Notes under the pieces: generated by a model
The model's database searches: none
Told to the model about the DNA's origin: nothing
What the model saw: only the letters and a program-made list of their open reading frames with translations
Shown: piece after piece, positions 8,402 to 16,523 of the stretch
Layout: each line of letters starts with the position of its first letter
How positions within the stretch are numbered: the stretch's first letter is position 1
Translations under genes and position numbers: made by a program
Assembly: GCA_021155045.1 (NCBI GenBank)
Contig: JAJNQB010000017.1
Location: 1 to 64,000, forward strand
Length of the DNA stretch: 64,000 bases
Source of the DNA: Arcticibacter sp.
Lineage (GTDB): Bacteria; Bacteroidota; Bacteroidia; 2-12-FULL-35-15
Reading direction: 5' to 3'

Positions 8402-8916
8402 TTGTCTACCAACAAGCATTCGACCTTTATCATACAGTGTATCGTATGATAAAACTTTTGGCTCATTTTGATAGAGATGAATACGTTGAAATTGACAGGT
8501 TAAGAATCTGGGATTATTATGTGCTTTTCCCAAATAGAATGAGTGAAATCAAGTTAAAAAGGCACGAAAAGGATATAAGGGCACTTATGAGAAATTACAT
8601 TCTAAAATCAGACAATCCGTATGAAGGCATCGTTAATGATAGGAAAATGTTTGAAAAAATAAAGCCTTACCAAATGACTGCTATTAAATGCCTAGCATCC
8701 TATAACGTCATCAATAAAGATTATATTTCTTTGAATCGAATTACGACAATTTCAAAAGATGTTTTCGGCCAATACGCTTACGACTTTAATAATTTAAGTG
8801 TTCAGGAAAAAAATGCCATTGGTTTATTAACGTCACATTTTTATCAAATCCCTTTGAATGGCAATGGTGGATTAAAGCAAAGAACAGGTCTTTTAGAAAG
8901 TAAATATGATGCATAA
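8398..8916 (+). CDS. ABC-three-component middle-component-like protein
   Basis: 172 residues, all-helical-looking, starting MIVYQQAFDLYHTVYRMIKLL with the conserved-looking (D/E)..RLRIWDYYVLFPNRM segment at about 40-58. No catalytic motif, signal or membrane segment. This size and opening (a helical protein describing 'D..Y..FP') match middle components of ABC-3C systems, thought to bridge the ATPase and the CTD/effector protein. It overlaps the previous gene by 4 nt and the ATPase by 11 nt, the tight packing expected for subunits of one complex. Function is inferred from context. Confidence 0.6.
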   Translation: MIVYQQAFDLYHTVYRMIKLLAHFDRDEYVEIDRLRIWDYYVLFPNRMSEIKLKRHEKDIRALMRNYILKSDNPYEGIVNDRKMFEKIKPYQMTAIKCLASYNVINKDYISLNRITTISKDVFGQYAYDFNNLSVQEKNAIGLLTSHFYQIPLNGNGGLKQRTGLLESKYDA

Positions 8917-10819
8917 TAGCCTTTTCTTAAATAGAATGATAATATACACCAATAAAGGTGCGGTTGCTTATGATGAAAAATTTCATAAGGGAATTAATAT
9001 TATCAGAGGAAAAAATAGTAGTGGAAAGTCAACCTTAACTCATTTTATATTTTTCATTTTAGGCGGTTCATTTAATGACTGGGTAAAAGAAGCAAAAAAG
9101 TGTTCTCGGGTAATTGCTGAAGTAGAAATGAATGGTGCGACTATTACTTTAAAGAGAGATATTGTACTTAATGAAGTTGGTAGGGCAAACGATAAAGAAG
9201 GATTGTCTTTTTTCTGGGGCCCGCTCGAAGATGCACTCAAGAATTCAATAGATTGGCAAAAATTTAATTTCAACACTACAGCAGATAGAAAGAGTTATTC
9301 AAATGTCATATTCGAAAATTTAGATTTGCCAATAGTTAAGGGAGAAAACAATATAACATTCCATCAGATTTTGAGATTATTATACGTGGACCAGGAATCA
9401 CCAACGAGTTCGCTATTTTATTATGAACAATTTGATTCCTCTTTAACAAGGGAAACTGTTTCAGACCTATTACTTGGTGTTTATAACCAAGAGCTGTATG
9501 GAAAAAAACAACGAAAAATTGAAGTTGAGAAAGAGTTAGATAATGTTGCAAGTGAAATTAGAGTAATTAAAAAATTTATTCCGAATCCCTTAAATCTTAT
9601 TCCTGCTAATATTTTAACAAATATCCATAATAAAGAATCTGAACTTAGTGAGATTGAGGAGAGCATAATAGCATTGAGGGATAAAAATAAAGCAATAAAA
9701 TATACCGCAAAAACGAAGCTTGAGTTTGAAGAGTTAAATTCTCAGGCAATATTTCAAAGAAAAGTTATTAAAGAGTTAGAGAATCTCACAAGAATTTTTC
9801 AGCTTGAAGTTGAGGATACGGATTATTTTATTCTCGCTTTGGAACATAAACATTTAGCAATAAAAAAATCTATATTAACTAGAGACTTTCTTGGAAAGCT
9901 TCCTCTAGAAAATTGCCCAGAATGTCTTTCGGTTTTGGAACCCGTTGATATAGGAACGTGTAAATTATGTAAAAAGCCTGTTGACGAAAGTTACGGAATA
10001 ACACAGGCCCGTAAAATTGAACAAGAAATTAGCTTCCAAGTCAAGGAGTCAAAAAAAATCATTGAAACCAAGAAGCGTGAAGTAATGGAATTGAAAGCAA
10101 AGTACGAGTCTGAGCAAATAAAACTTCATCAAATACAAACTAAGGTTAATCAAGCATTAGCGGATGTAAAACCTTTAAGAGACGAAAAAATTGATAAATT
10201 GTATGTTGACAAGGGGTTTGTCGAAGGAGAAATAATCCAACTTCGAACGTTATTAGAAAATGCCGAGATTTATCAAAGTTTAGTGAAAAAACAAACTGAG
10301 TTAGAACAAGAATTGGAGGGACTTAAGTATTCGATTGATAAAATTACGACAGAACAAGATAGGCTTAAAAGAGATACTAATAGGGAGATTGAGAAGAAAG
10401 GAGTTTATTTATTAAATAATGACCTTAAGCGCCAAAGTGAATTTTTCGAAGCAACAGAATTCCATATTGATTACAGAAATAACCTTGCATTTATTTCTGA
10501 TAAAGAAGCTAAATATTCTGCCAGTTCAAGTTTTTACTTAAAAACGTCTGCAAGGTTCGCAATATTCCTGGCATCGCTTTCAATTTCCAAAATGCGTTAT
10601 CCCCGTTTTGTTTTTTGTGATAATATGGAAGATAAGGGGATTGAAGAGGGAAGAGCTCAAAATTTTCAAAGAATACTCATTGCTGAGACTGAAAAATATT
10701 CAAAGGATTCGTACCAATTGATTTATACGACTTCTTTTATTCCAGATGAGTTAGATAATACAGAATACTGTGTGGGAGAATATTACTCTGAGGAAAACCC
10801 AACTCTAAAAAATGTATAA
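8906..10819 (+). CDS. SMC/Rad50-like ABC ATPase of ABC-3C-like system
   Basis: 637 residues. Walker A GKNSSGKST at 35-43; two long coiled-coil arms (about 195-330 and 360-490) separated by a hinge with C337xxC340 and C352xxC355, resembling a zinc hook; an ABC-signature-like region ASSSFYLKTSAR near 540; Walker B-like RFVFCDN (D572) followed by MEDKG instead of the usual DEP; and a possible H/Q-loop strand YQLIYTTSF near 605. Such ATPases bind and scan DNA or nucleic-acid ends and are known in Lamassu and ABC-3C defence systems. Here it would sense phage or plasmid DNA and release the partner encoded upstream. Met11 (8936) is an alternative start. It is the last clear gene of the operon. Confidence 0.8.
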   Translation: MMHNSLFLNRMIIYTNKGAVAYDEKFHKGINIIRGKNSSGKSTLTHFIFFILGGSFNDWVKEAKKCSRVIAEVEMNGATITLKRDIVLNEVGRANDKEGLSFFWGPLEDALKNSIDWQKFNFNTTADRKSYSNVIFENLDLPIVKGENNITFHQILRLLYVDQESPTSSLFYYEQFDSSLTRETVSDLLLGVYNQELYGKKQRKIEVEKELDNVASEIRVIKKFIPNPLNLIPANILTNIHNKESELSEIEESIIALRDKNKAIKYTAKTKLEFEELNSQAIFQRKVIKELENLTRIFQLEVEDTDYFILALEHKHLAIKKSILTRDFLGKLPLENCPECLSVLEPVDIGTCKLCKKPVDESYGITQARKIEQEISFQVKESKKIIETKKREVMELKAKYESEQIKLHQIQTKVNQALADVKPLRDEKIDKLYVDKGFVEGEIIQLRTLLENAEIYQSLVKKQTELEQELEGLKYSIDKITTEQDRLKRDTNREIEKKGVYLLNNDLKRQSEFFEATEFHIDYRNNLAFISDKEAKYSASSSFYLKTSARFAIFLASLSISKMRYPRFVFCDNMEDKGIEEGRAQNFQRILIAETEKYSKDSYQLIYTTSFIPDELDNTEYCVGEYYSEENPTLKNV

Positions 10820-10860
10820 TTCATGAGAACATTTATTTTATCCTACGACAGGTTAAAGCG

Positions 10861-11016
10861 ATGAATGATGAATTAAATTTTATGGCTTTTGAAAAAGAAG
10901 AGGCAAAAAGGCAAGTAGAATTAGATAAAATAAATTTGCTTACAAACAAAATAAGACCTGTTATTTTTCCTTGTTATCAAAAATCAGATAGCGTTAAATA
11001 CGAAAGATTTCAATAA
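10861..11016 (+). CDS. Possible 51-residue hypothetical protein
   Basis: ATG at 10861 to TAA at 11014-11016 gives a charged helical peptide (MNDELNFMAFEKEEAKRQVE...), ending directly before the bidirectional terminator. The frame is open upstream through HENIYFILRQVKA without an ATG, so it may be the 3' remnant of a larger gene rather than a real short gene. It is the only coding-like sequence between the ATPase and the terminator. No family recognised. Confidence 0.35.
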   Translation: MNDELNFMAFEKEEAKRQVELDKINLLTNKIRPVIFPCYQKSDSVKYERFQ

Positions 11017-11020
11017 ATAA

Positions 11021-11056
11021 AAAACCGCCCCGAATTTCGGAGGCGGTTTTTTTTAT
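11021..11056. terminator. Bidirectional rho-independent terminator
   Basis: AAAACCGCC (11021-11029) pairs with GGCGGTTTT (11042-11050), with an inner CCGA/TCGG stem. A-run on the left and T-run on the right serve both the ABC-3C-side genes (+) and pgeF (-), whose stop is inside the T-run. Confidence 0.88.
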
Positions 11057-11787
11057 TTCATCCCAATCACCGCGATCATTCTGCCGGTATTTCCTTTTTC
11101 TTTGCGATGAGAAAAAAATAATTTGTTATCTGCAACGGTACAATATTCTGTTATTTCAATATTTTGTGGAAGCACCCCGAAATCTATTAATTGATTTTTG
11201 TTTGCACTTTTTAAATCAACAAACCATTTTTGTTTTTGTGTATCAAAGTGTTTTAAAGAATCATTAAAATGTTTTGCGACATCTTCATCCACTTCAAAAT
11301 TTTGATAGGAAATACACGCTCCTATAAATGCTTTGCAGTCTTTACCTTGTGTTCTAAAATTAGTTTGCATTGCTGCTAGGGTGTGTTTTACAATTTCTGT
11401 AACAGTTCCTTTCCAGCCAGCGTGAATGGCCGCAACAGCATTTTGTTTTTCGTCATGAATTAAAATAGGCGTGCAATCGGCAATGGAAATTGCTAAAAAA
11501 TTATTTTTTTTATTGGTTATTAAAGCATCAAATCCACTTGATGTTGTTGGTTGATTCACAACTAAAACTTTATTGCCATGAACTTGTTGGCTTCTTGAAA
11601 CATTATTTAATTTTATGCTTAGTTTACCAAAAAACAATTCTCTGTTTTTGATTACATTATATTCATCGTTATTAACAGATAGTCCTAAATTTAATGAATT
11701 GAAAGGCTGAGAGCTTACGCCTCCCTCTCTAGTACTTTGAGCAGCAATAATTTTTGAGGTATTAAATATTCTTGGAACAATCATCAT
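11053..11787 (-). CDS. pgeF: Peptidoglycan editing factor PgeF (YfiH/laccase-domain)
   Basis: 244 residues, full length for the family. It contains the three metal-centre motifs of YfiH/DUF152 proteins: SQQVHG (H70), ADCTPI (C105) and AAIHAGWKGT (H122), then GACIS and FFSHRKE near the C-terminus. PgeF is a cytoplasmic Zn-dependent enzyme that removes misincorporated residues from peptidoglycan precursors; purine nucleoside activity is also known in the family. It stands alone, between the terminator at 11021-11056 and a -7 element at 11793-11800. The second ATG (11784) is an equally good start because the promoter is so close. Confidence 0.93.
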   Translation of the reverse strand: MMIVPRIFNTSKIIAAQSTREGGVSSQPFNSLNLGLSVNNDEYNVIKNRELFFGKLSIKLNNVSRSQQVHGNKVLVVNQPTTSSGFDALITNKKNNFLAISIADCTPILIHDEKQNAVAAIHAGWKGTVTEIVKHTLAAMQTNFRTQGKDCKAFIGACISYQNFEVDEDVAKHFNDSLKHFDTQKQKWFVDLKSANKNQLIDFGVLPQNIEITEYCTVADNKLFFSHRKEKGNTGRMIAVIGMK

Positions 11788-11792
11788 TTATG

Positions 11793-11800
11793 CAAAAGTA
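11793..11800 (-). promoter_or_regulatory. -7 element upstream of pgeF
   Basis: TACTTTTG on the minus strand matches TAnnTTTG. Transcription would start at about 11786, making pgeF nearly leaderless and favouring the second ATG at 11784. No clear -33 element. Confidence 0.4.
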
Positions 11801-11914
11801 TATCAATTCTCGATACATCCTGATTTCATCGGAACAACGAATTGACTACAAAAACATTTTTAGGCTCCTCATATATATTGATAATTTAGCTAAATTCGTA
11901 TTTCTAAACCCTGT

Positions 11915-13423
11915 GTGTTGAGTATTTATTCGAAAAAACAAAAATGGAAGCTTGGGCTTTTTGTTGCAGCAATTACTATTGTTGGCGTTTCGCTTTGGTA
12001 CACCAATACGCTTGTAAATAAAATAGCTGCTGACGAACGCAAAAAGGTAAAGCTATGGGCTGATGCTATTCAAAAAAAGGTAAATCTTGTAAAATATACC
12101 AACGAACTTTTTGATAAAATAAAAATTGATGAACGCAAAAAGGTAGAATTGTGGGCAGAAGCAACTCGCCAACTTTCGCAAGATTTAAGTGATTATGGTT
12201 TTGTTTTAAAGGTGGTTGCCGACAATACTACTGTTCCTGTAATACTAACAGATGAACATGGGACTCCTATTACCTCAAGGAATCTTGACCCTGAAAAAGA
12301 AAACGACAAAACCTATTTAAAGCTTCAGATGCAAGCGATGAAAAGTGTGCAAGAGCCAATAGAAATTAATATTTACAAAGGGAAAAAAAATCTTTTATAC
12401 TATAAAGATTCAAAATTATTTTCGGAACTAAAACATGTTTTAGATGATTTAATAAAATCTTTTATTTCTGAAGTTGCTGTGAATTCGGCATCTGTACCTG
12501 TTATTTATACCGACTCTACCAAATCAACTGTAATTGCTTATGGAAACATTGATTCCATAAAAATTCAAGATGAAGTGTTTTTAAAAAACAAGCTGGCTTC
12601 AATGGAATCGCAAAATACTCCTATTGAAGTGCAGTTTGGCGATGGAAATAAAAGTTATATTTTTTATCAAGAATCTACTTTGCTTACACAATTAAAATAT
12701 TATCCTTGGGTAATGTTTGGTATTATAGGATTGTTTTTACTTGTTGCTTATTTATTGTTTAGCACCGCCCGAAAAGTGGAACAAAACCAAGTGTGGGTGG
12801 GAATGGCAAAAGAAACAGCACATCAGCTTGGTACGCCACTTTCGTCATTAATGGCTTGGTTAGAATATTTAAAATCAAAAGGATTGGACGCAGAAACATC
12901 GTCTGAAATTGAAAAAGATGTAAAGCGATTGGAAACAATTACGGAACGTTTTTCAAAAATTGGCTCTGTTCCAAAATTAGATACTACAGATGTAATTGCT
13001 GTAATGAATGATGCTGTAAATTATATGAAATTGCGTACATCTAAAAATGTTTCGTTTACAATTAATGCTGGTAACGAAAAAGAAATATTTGCACAAATGA
13101 ATATTCCATTGTTTGAATGGGTAATTGAAAATTTAATTCGCAATGCTGTGGATGCTATGACTGGTAATGGCAGTATAACTATTACCATCAGCGACCAAAT
13201 TCAATATGTGTATATAGATTTAACTGACACAGGAAAAGGAATATCAAAATCCAAATACAAAACAATTTTTGAACCCGGATATACTACCAAACAAAGAGGT
13301 TGGGGCTTAGGATTGTCATTAACAAAACGAATTATTGAAAATTATCATTCCGGAAAAATATTTGTAAAAGGTTCTGAAATGGACAAAGGAACTACCTTTA
13401 GAATTGTTTTGAATAAAATATAA
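11915..13423 (+). CDS. Sensor histidine kinase with duplicated periplasmic domain
   Basis: 502 residues: TM1 (12-30), periplasmic region (31-262), TM2 (264-284), DHp with H-box MAKETAHQLGTPLSS (His303) and an HATPase domain with N-box ENLIRNAVDAM, G1 DTGKGI and G2 GWGLGLSLTKRI. The periplasmic region looks internally duplicated: the stretches around (D/A)ERKKV(K/E)LWA(D/E)A occur at 39-51 and 72-83, and VPVI(L/Y)TD...PIE...LK at 107-176 recurs at 194-260. Start is GTG 11915, with TTG next to it. No response regulator is adjacent, so the partner is elsewhere. Its stop overlaps the hemW start (TAATG), a conserved type of coupling in this phylum. Confidence 0.9.
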   Translation: MLSIYSKKQKWKLGLFVAAITIVGVSLWYTNTLVNKIAADERKKVKLWADAIQKKVNLVKYTNELFDKIKIDERKKVELWAEATRQLSQDLSDYGFVLKVVADNTTVPVILTDEHGTPITSRNLDPEKENDKTYLKLQMQAMKSVQEPIEINIYKGKKNLLYYKDSKLFSELKHVLDDLIKSFISEVAVNSASVPVIYTDSTKSTVIAYGNIDSIKIQDEVFLKNKLASMESQNTPIEVQFGDGNKSYIFYQESTLLTQLKYYPWVMFGIIGLFLLVAYLLFSTARKVEQNQVWVGMAKETAHQLGTPLSSLMAWLEYLKSKGLDAETSSEIEKDVKRLETITERFSKIGSVPKLDTTDVIAVMNDAVNYMKLRTSKNVSFTINAGNEKEIFAQMNIPLFEWVIENLIRNAVDAMTGNGSITITISDQIQYVYIDLTDTGKGISKSKYKTIFEPGYTTKQRGWGLGLSLTKRIIENYHSGKIFVKGSEMDKGTTFRIVLNKI

Positions 13424-14580
13424 TGGCAGGAATTTACATTCATATTCCTTTTTGCAAACAAGCCTGCAACTACTGCGATTTTCATTTTTCAACTTCACTT
13501 AAAAATAAAGATTCATTTCTTTTTGCATTACAAAAAGAAATTGAAATGCAGAGGGACTACCTCTCCCTAGCCCTCTCCAAAGAGGAGAGGTCGAGAGAGG
13601 TATCAACAATTTACTTTGGAGGAGGAACGCCTTCTTTATTGAACCAATCAGAGTTAATGCAAATTTTTGATTCGTTAAACAAACATTTTGATATAGCATC
13701 AAATGCTGAAATAACGCTGGAAGCAAACCCTGATGATTTAACAAAAAACAAAATAAAAGAATTAAAAGATATTCCTATAAATCGTTTTAGTATTGGCATT
13801 CAAAGTTTCTATGACGAAGATTTAAAGCTAATGAATCGTGCACATAATTCACAAGAAGCCGGATATGCTGTAAAATGTGCGCAAGATGGTGGTTTCGAAA
13901 ATATAAGCATTGATTTAATTTATGGTATTCCAACACTAACAAACCATAAGTGGAGAAATAATTTGCAAAATGCTTTTTTGCTAAATGTAAAACATATTTC
14001 TGCCTACTGTTTAACAGTAGAACCCAAAACTGTTTTGGCGCACCAAGTAAAAACAGGACAAATTAAAAATGTTGATGAACAACAAAGTGCCGAACAATTT
14101 GAGATAATGTTAGAAGCAATGAAAAAATTTAATTTTGTTCAGTATGAAATTTCCAATTTTTGTAAAGAAGGATATTATTCCAAACACAATAGCAATTATT
14201 GGTTAAAAGAGAATTATTTAGGATTAGGACCAAGTGCTCATTCTTATAATGGAACATCACGGCAATGGAATATTTCGAACAACGCCTTGTACATTAGTGG
14301 AATCGAAAACAAAAAACTAAATTTTGAAATCGAAGAGCTTACATTGTCGCAACGCTACAACGAGTATATTTTAACATCATTAAGAACAATGTGGGGAACA
14401 TCTATTGATTACATAAAATTAAATTTTGGAGATGATTTTGTTCGCTACTGCTTACAAGAGGCAAAAAAATATTTTGAGGCAAAAGATCTAATTAATGAAG
14501 AGAATAAATTATTTTTAACAGATAAAGGAAAGTTGATTGCCGATAAAATTGCAAGCGACTTATTTAAACTAGAAAAATAA
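13423..14580 (+). CDS. hemW: Radical SAM heme chaperone HemW
   Basis: 385 residues, the usual length. The radical SAM cluster motif is C11xxxC15xxC18 followed by DF, as in HemW; next is YFGGGTPSLL (64-73), EANPDDL and the HemW C-terminal domain with LGPSAHSY. HemW (formerly called oxygen-independent coproporphyrinogen oxidase-like) hands heme to target proteins. An oddity is residues about 46-60 (DYLSLALSKEERSREV), which are encoded by a palindromic element at 13559-13601 that has expanded the loop between helix 1 and the GGGTP strand without breaking the frame. It overlaps the kinase stop by one base and is followed directly by the cyclase gene. Confidence 0.93.
   Translation: MAGIYIHIPFCKQACNYCDFHFSTSLKNKDSFLFALQKEIEMQRDYLSLALSKEERSREVSTIYFGGGTPSLLNQSELMQIFDSLNKHFDIASNAEITLEANPDDLTKNKIKELKDIPINRFSIGIQSFYDEDLKLMNRAHNSQEAGYAVKCAQDGGFENISIDLIYGIPTLTNHKWRNNLQNAFLLNVKHISAYCLTVEPKTVLAHQVKTGQIKNVDEQQSAEQFEIMLEAMKKFNFVQYEISNFCKEGYYSKHNSNYWLKENYLGLGPSAHSYNGTSRQWNISNNALYISGIENKKLNFEIEELTLSQRYNEYILTSLRTMWGTSIDYIKLNFGDDFVRYCLQEAKKYFEAKDLINEENKLFLTDKGKLIADKIASDLFKLEK
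13559..13601. repeat. Palindromic repeat inserted in frame in hemW
   Basis: Nested palindrome: outer ACCTCTC (13559-13565)/GAGAGGT (13595-13601) and inner CCTCTCC (13572-13578)/GGAGAGG (13584-13590). It is GC-richer than its surroundings and of the same type (CCCTCT.CAAA.GAGAGGG) as the element at 27805-27825. Confidence 0.75.
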
Positions 14581-15339
14581 ATGGTATCAAAAATTACACA
14601 TAAAGGAATTTCTTATCATGCTGATTTATCAAAACCCATTGATATTTCTATTCCATTAAGAACAGGGGAAGAAAATGTAAATGCATGGTATGCCCCTACC
14701 GTAAAAATAGAGCCTGTAAAAATGGGTGATTGGATTGGTGATGTAAAACAAGGAGGTGCTGTAAATTTTAGAAACATTTTTTTTAATCCGCATGGCAACG
14801 GAACACATACCGAGTGTGTAGGACATATCAGCAAAGAAGATTACACGATTAATCAGTGCTTAAAAACATTTTTTTTTATTGCCGAAGTAATTACAATTTT
14901 ACCTGATGAATTAGAAAATGGAGATAAAGTGATTACAAAAAAACACATTGAAAATTGTTTGCAAGAAAAACGCCCAGAAGCAATTATTATCCGAACACTT
15001 GATAATCATATTTCAAAAATAAACAAACATTATTCGAACACAAACCCTCCATATATAACGGAAGAAGCTGCTTTATATGTTTACTCGCTTTCTATCAATC
15101 ATCTTTTAATAGATTTGCCTTCGGTAGATAAAGAAGTGGATGGCGGTAAACTATTGGCGCACCATGCTTTTTGGCAATACCCACAAAATACAAAAACAGA
15201 ACGCACAATAACCGAAATGATTTATGTTCCAAATAATGTTTATGATGGAACGTATTTATTGAATTTACAAATTGCTAGTTTCGAAAATGATGCTTCACCA
15301 AGCAAGCCTGTTTTGTATCAGTTGAATAAAGCGTTATAG
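14581..15339 (+). CDS. Cyclase-family (kynurenine formamidase-like) metal-dependent hydrolase
   Basis: 252 residues. The HGNGTHTECVGHIS segment at about 77-90 matches the metal-binding HxGTHxDxxxH motif of the cyclase/KynB family (PF04199), although the usual Asp is Glu here. The DLPS(V/D)D stretch near 180 is also typical. Members hydrolyse cyclic or formyl amides such as N-formylkynurenine; the substrate here cannot be told. Its ATG follows the hemW stop immediately, so kinase-hemW-cyclase appear to be one transcript. The 3' end overlaps mutY (opposite strand) by 6 nt. Confidence 0.85.
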   Translation: MVSKITHKGISYHADLSKPIDISIPLRTGEENVNAWYAPTVKIEPVKMGDWIGDVKQGGAVNFRNIFFNPHGNGTHTECVGHISKEDYTINQCLKTFFFIAEVITILPDELENGDKVITKKHIENCLQEKRPEAIIIRTLDNHISKINKHYSNTNPPYITEEAALYVYSLSINHLLIDLPSVDKEVDGGKLLAHHAFWQYPQNTKTERTITEMIYVPNNVYDGTYLLNLQIASFENDASPSKPVLYQLNKAL

Positions 15340-16392
15340 TTGGTTTTCTTCCAAAAACTTATCTATTAATCTTGGAACAGCTTGCTTAGAAAGACTTTTT
15401 ATCGGAACCACCAAACCATTATTAATTTTTATTTTAGATAAAGAAGCAGAAACTTCTACTTCATAAAAACAAGCAAATATTTTTTGATGACTTAAAATAT
15501 GTTTGTATTCCCCTGACACTTTTTTTACAACATATTTATTTTTCCCAATCATTTTTTCCCATTCAGCCGAATTAAAAAAATCATCAAGGCTTATTTTTTT
15601 TGCTGTTTCAATTAATGGAAAGTCAAACAAGTTTACCCAAATATCCTTTTCAGTTCGTTTTTTTATTAAAGTTTCATTTTTGTTTTTTAAAACAACATAA
15701 TTAAAATAGCGGTTTCTTACTTTGGTTTTCTTTTCTTTTATTGGCAATTCATTTATTTGTTTGGTTTCAAAAGCATAACACATTGCTTGTAAAACACAGT
15801 TGCTACAATTTGGATTAAGCGGTTTGCATTGTATAGCACCAAACTCCATAATTGCCTGATTATAAATTCCTGCATTTTTTTTATCAATAAGTTCGTTTGC
15901 CAGTTTCAAAAAATCTTTTTTTCCTTTGCTACTATCGATTGGAGTTTTTATACCAAATACCCGAGCAAGTACTCGGTAAACATTGCCATCAACAACAGCA
16001 TGTGGTTGATTATAAGCAAATGAAACTATTGCAGCAGCCGTGTATTCGCCTATCCCTTTTAGTTTTATTACTTCATCAAACGATTTTGGAAACACTCCAT
16101 TATGTTTTTCTTGAATAATTTTAGCAGTAGTGTGCAAATTTCTTGCTCGGGAATAATAGCCCAAGCCTTGCCACATCTTCATTATTCTATCATTTGGTGC
16201 TTTGGCAAGGTATTTTACCGCTGGAAAGGCTTTTACAAAAGCTAAATAATAAGGCATTCCTTGCTCCACACGAGTTTGTTGCATAATTATTTCCGAAAGC
16301 CATATAAAATATGGATTTTGAGTGTTTCTCCAAGGCAAATCTCTTTTATTTTGATGGTACCAACGTATAATTTTATCGGAAAAGACTTTCAT
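15334..16392 (-). CDS. mutY: A/G-specific adenine glycosylase MutY
   Basis: 352 residues from ATG 16392. Catalytic Glu in SEIIMQQTR (E34), HhH motif LKGIGEYTAAA (about 111-121), catalytic Asp in VVDGNVYR (D135), and the 4Fe-4S loop CX6CX2CX5C (C189, C196, C199, C205), followed by a NUDIX-like MutT domain that recognises 8-oxoG. It removes adenine mispaired with 8-oxoguanine. An upstream in-frame TTG at 16422 is rejected because a -7 promoter element (16420-16427) overlaps it, placing transcription start downstream of it. It is divergent from the HU gene. Confidence 0.95.
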   Translation of the reverse strand: MKVFSDKIIRWYHQNKRDLPWRNTQNPYFIWLSEIIMQQTRVEQGMPYYLAFVKAFPAVKYLAKAPNDRIMKMWQGLGYYSRARNLHTTAKIIQEKHNGVFPKSFDEVIKLKGIGEYTAAAIVSFAYNQPHAVVDGNVYRVLARVFGIKTPIDSSKGKKDFLKLANELIDKKNAGIYNQAIMEFGAIQCKPLNPNCSNCVLQAMCYAFETKQINELPIKEKKTKVRNRYFNYVVLKNKNETLIKKRTEKDIWVNLFDFPLIETAKKISLDDFFNSAEWEKMIGKNKYVVKKVSGEYKHILSHQKIFACFYEVEVSASLSKIKINNGLVVPIKSLSKQAVPRLIDKFLEENQL

Positions 16393-16419
16393 TAAGGGGA
16401 TTTTTAGCTTAAAATCGAC

Positions 16420-16427
16420 CAAAAATA
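16420..16427 (-). promoter_or_regulatory. -7 element for mutY
   Basis: TATTTTTG on the minus strand fits TAnnTTTG; predicted transcription start is near 16413, about 20 nt before ATG 16392. It decides the mutY start. Confidence 0.5.
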
Positions 16428-16436
16428 CAATTAAAA

Positions 16437-16467
16437 TTTTTGTATGAATTTTAAAATACTATCTTTG
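16437..16467 (+). promoter_or_regulatory. Promoter of the HU gene
   Basis: TTTTTG (16437-16442), 17-nt spacer, TATCTTTG (16460-16467), an excellent match to the Bacteroidota consensus. It lies about 57 nt before the ATG at 16524 and excludes no start. Confidence 0.65.
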
Positions 16468-16523
16468 CAGCCCTAAAGATAAAAAAGAGATTTAATTGTT
16501 TGATTTTTAACAGATTAAAGAGT

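Noticed and set aside
10823..10864. 13-codon ORF after the ATPase (MRTFILSYDRLKR)
   Set aside because: Too short, overlaps the next frame by one base and lacks any support as a leader peptide.
16422..16500. Upstream TTG starts for mutY and HU
   Set aside because: For mutY a -7 promoter element overlaps the TTG; for HU the conserved family start is ATG 16524.
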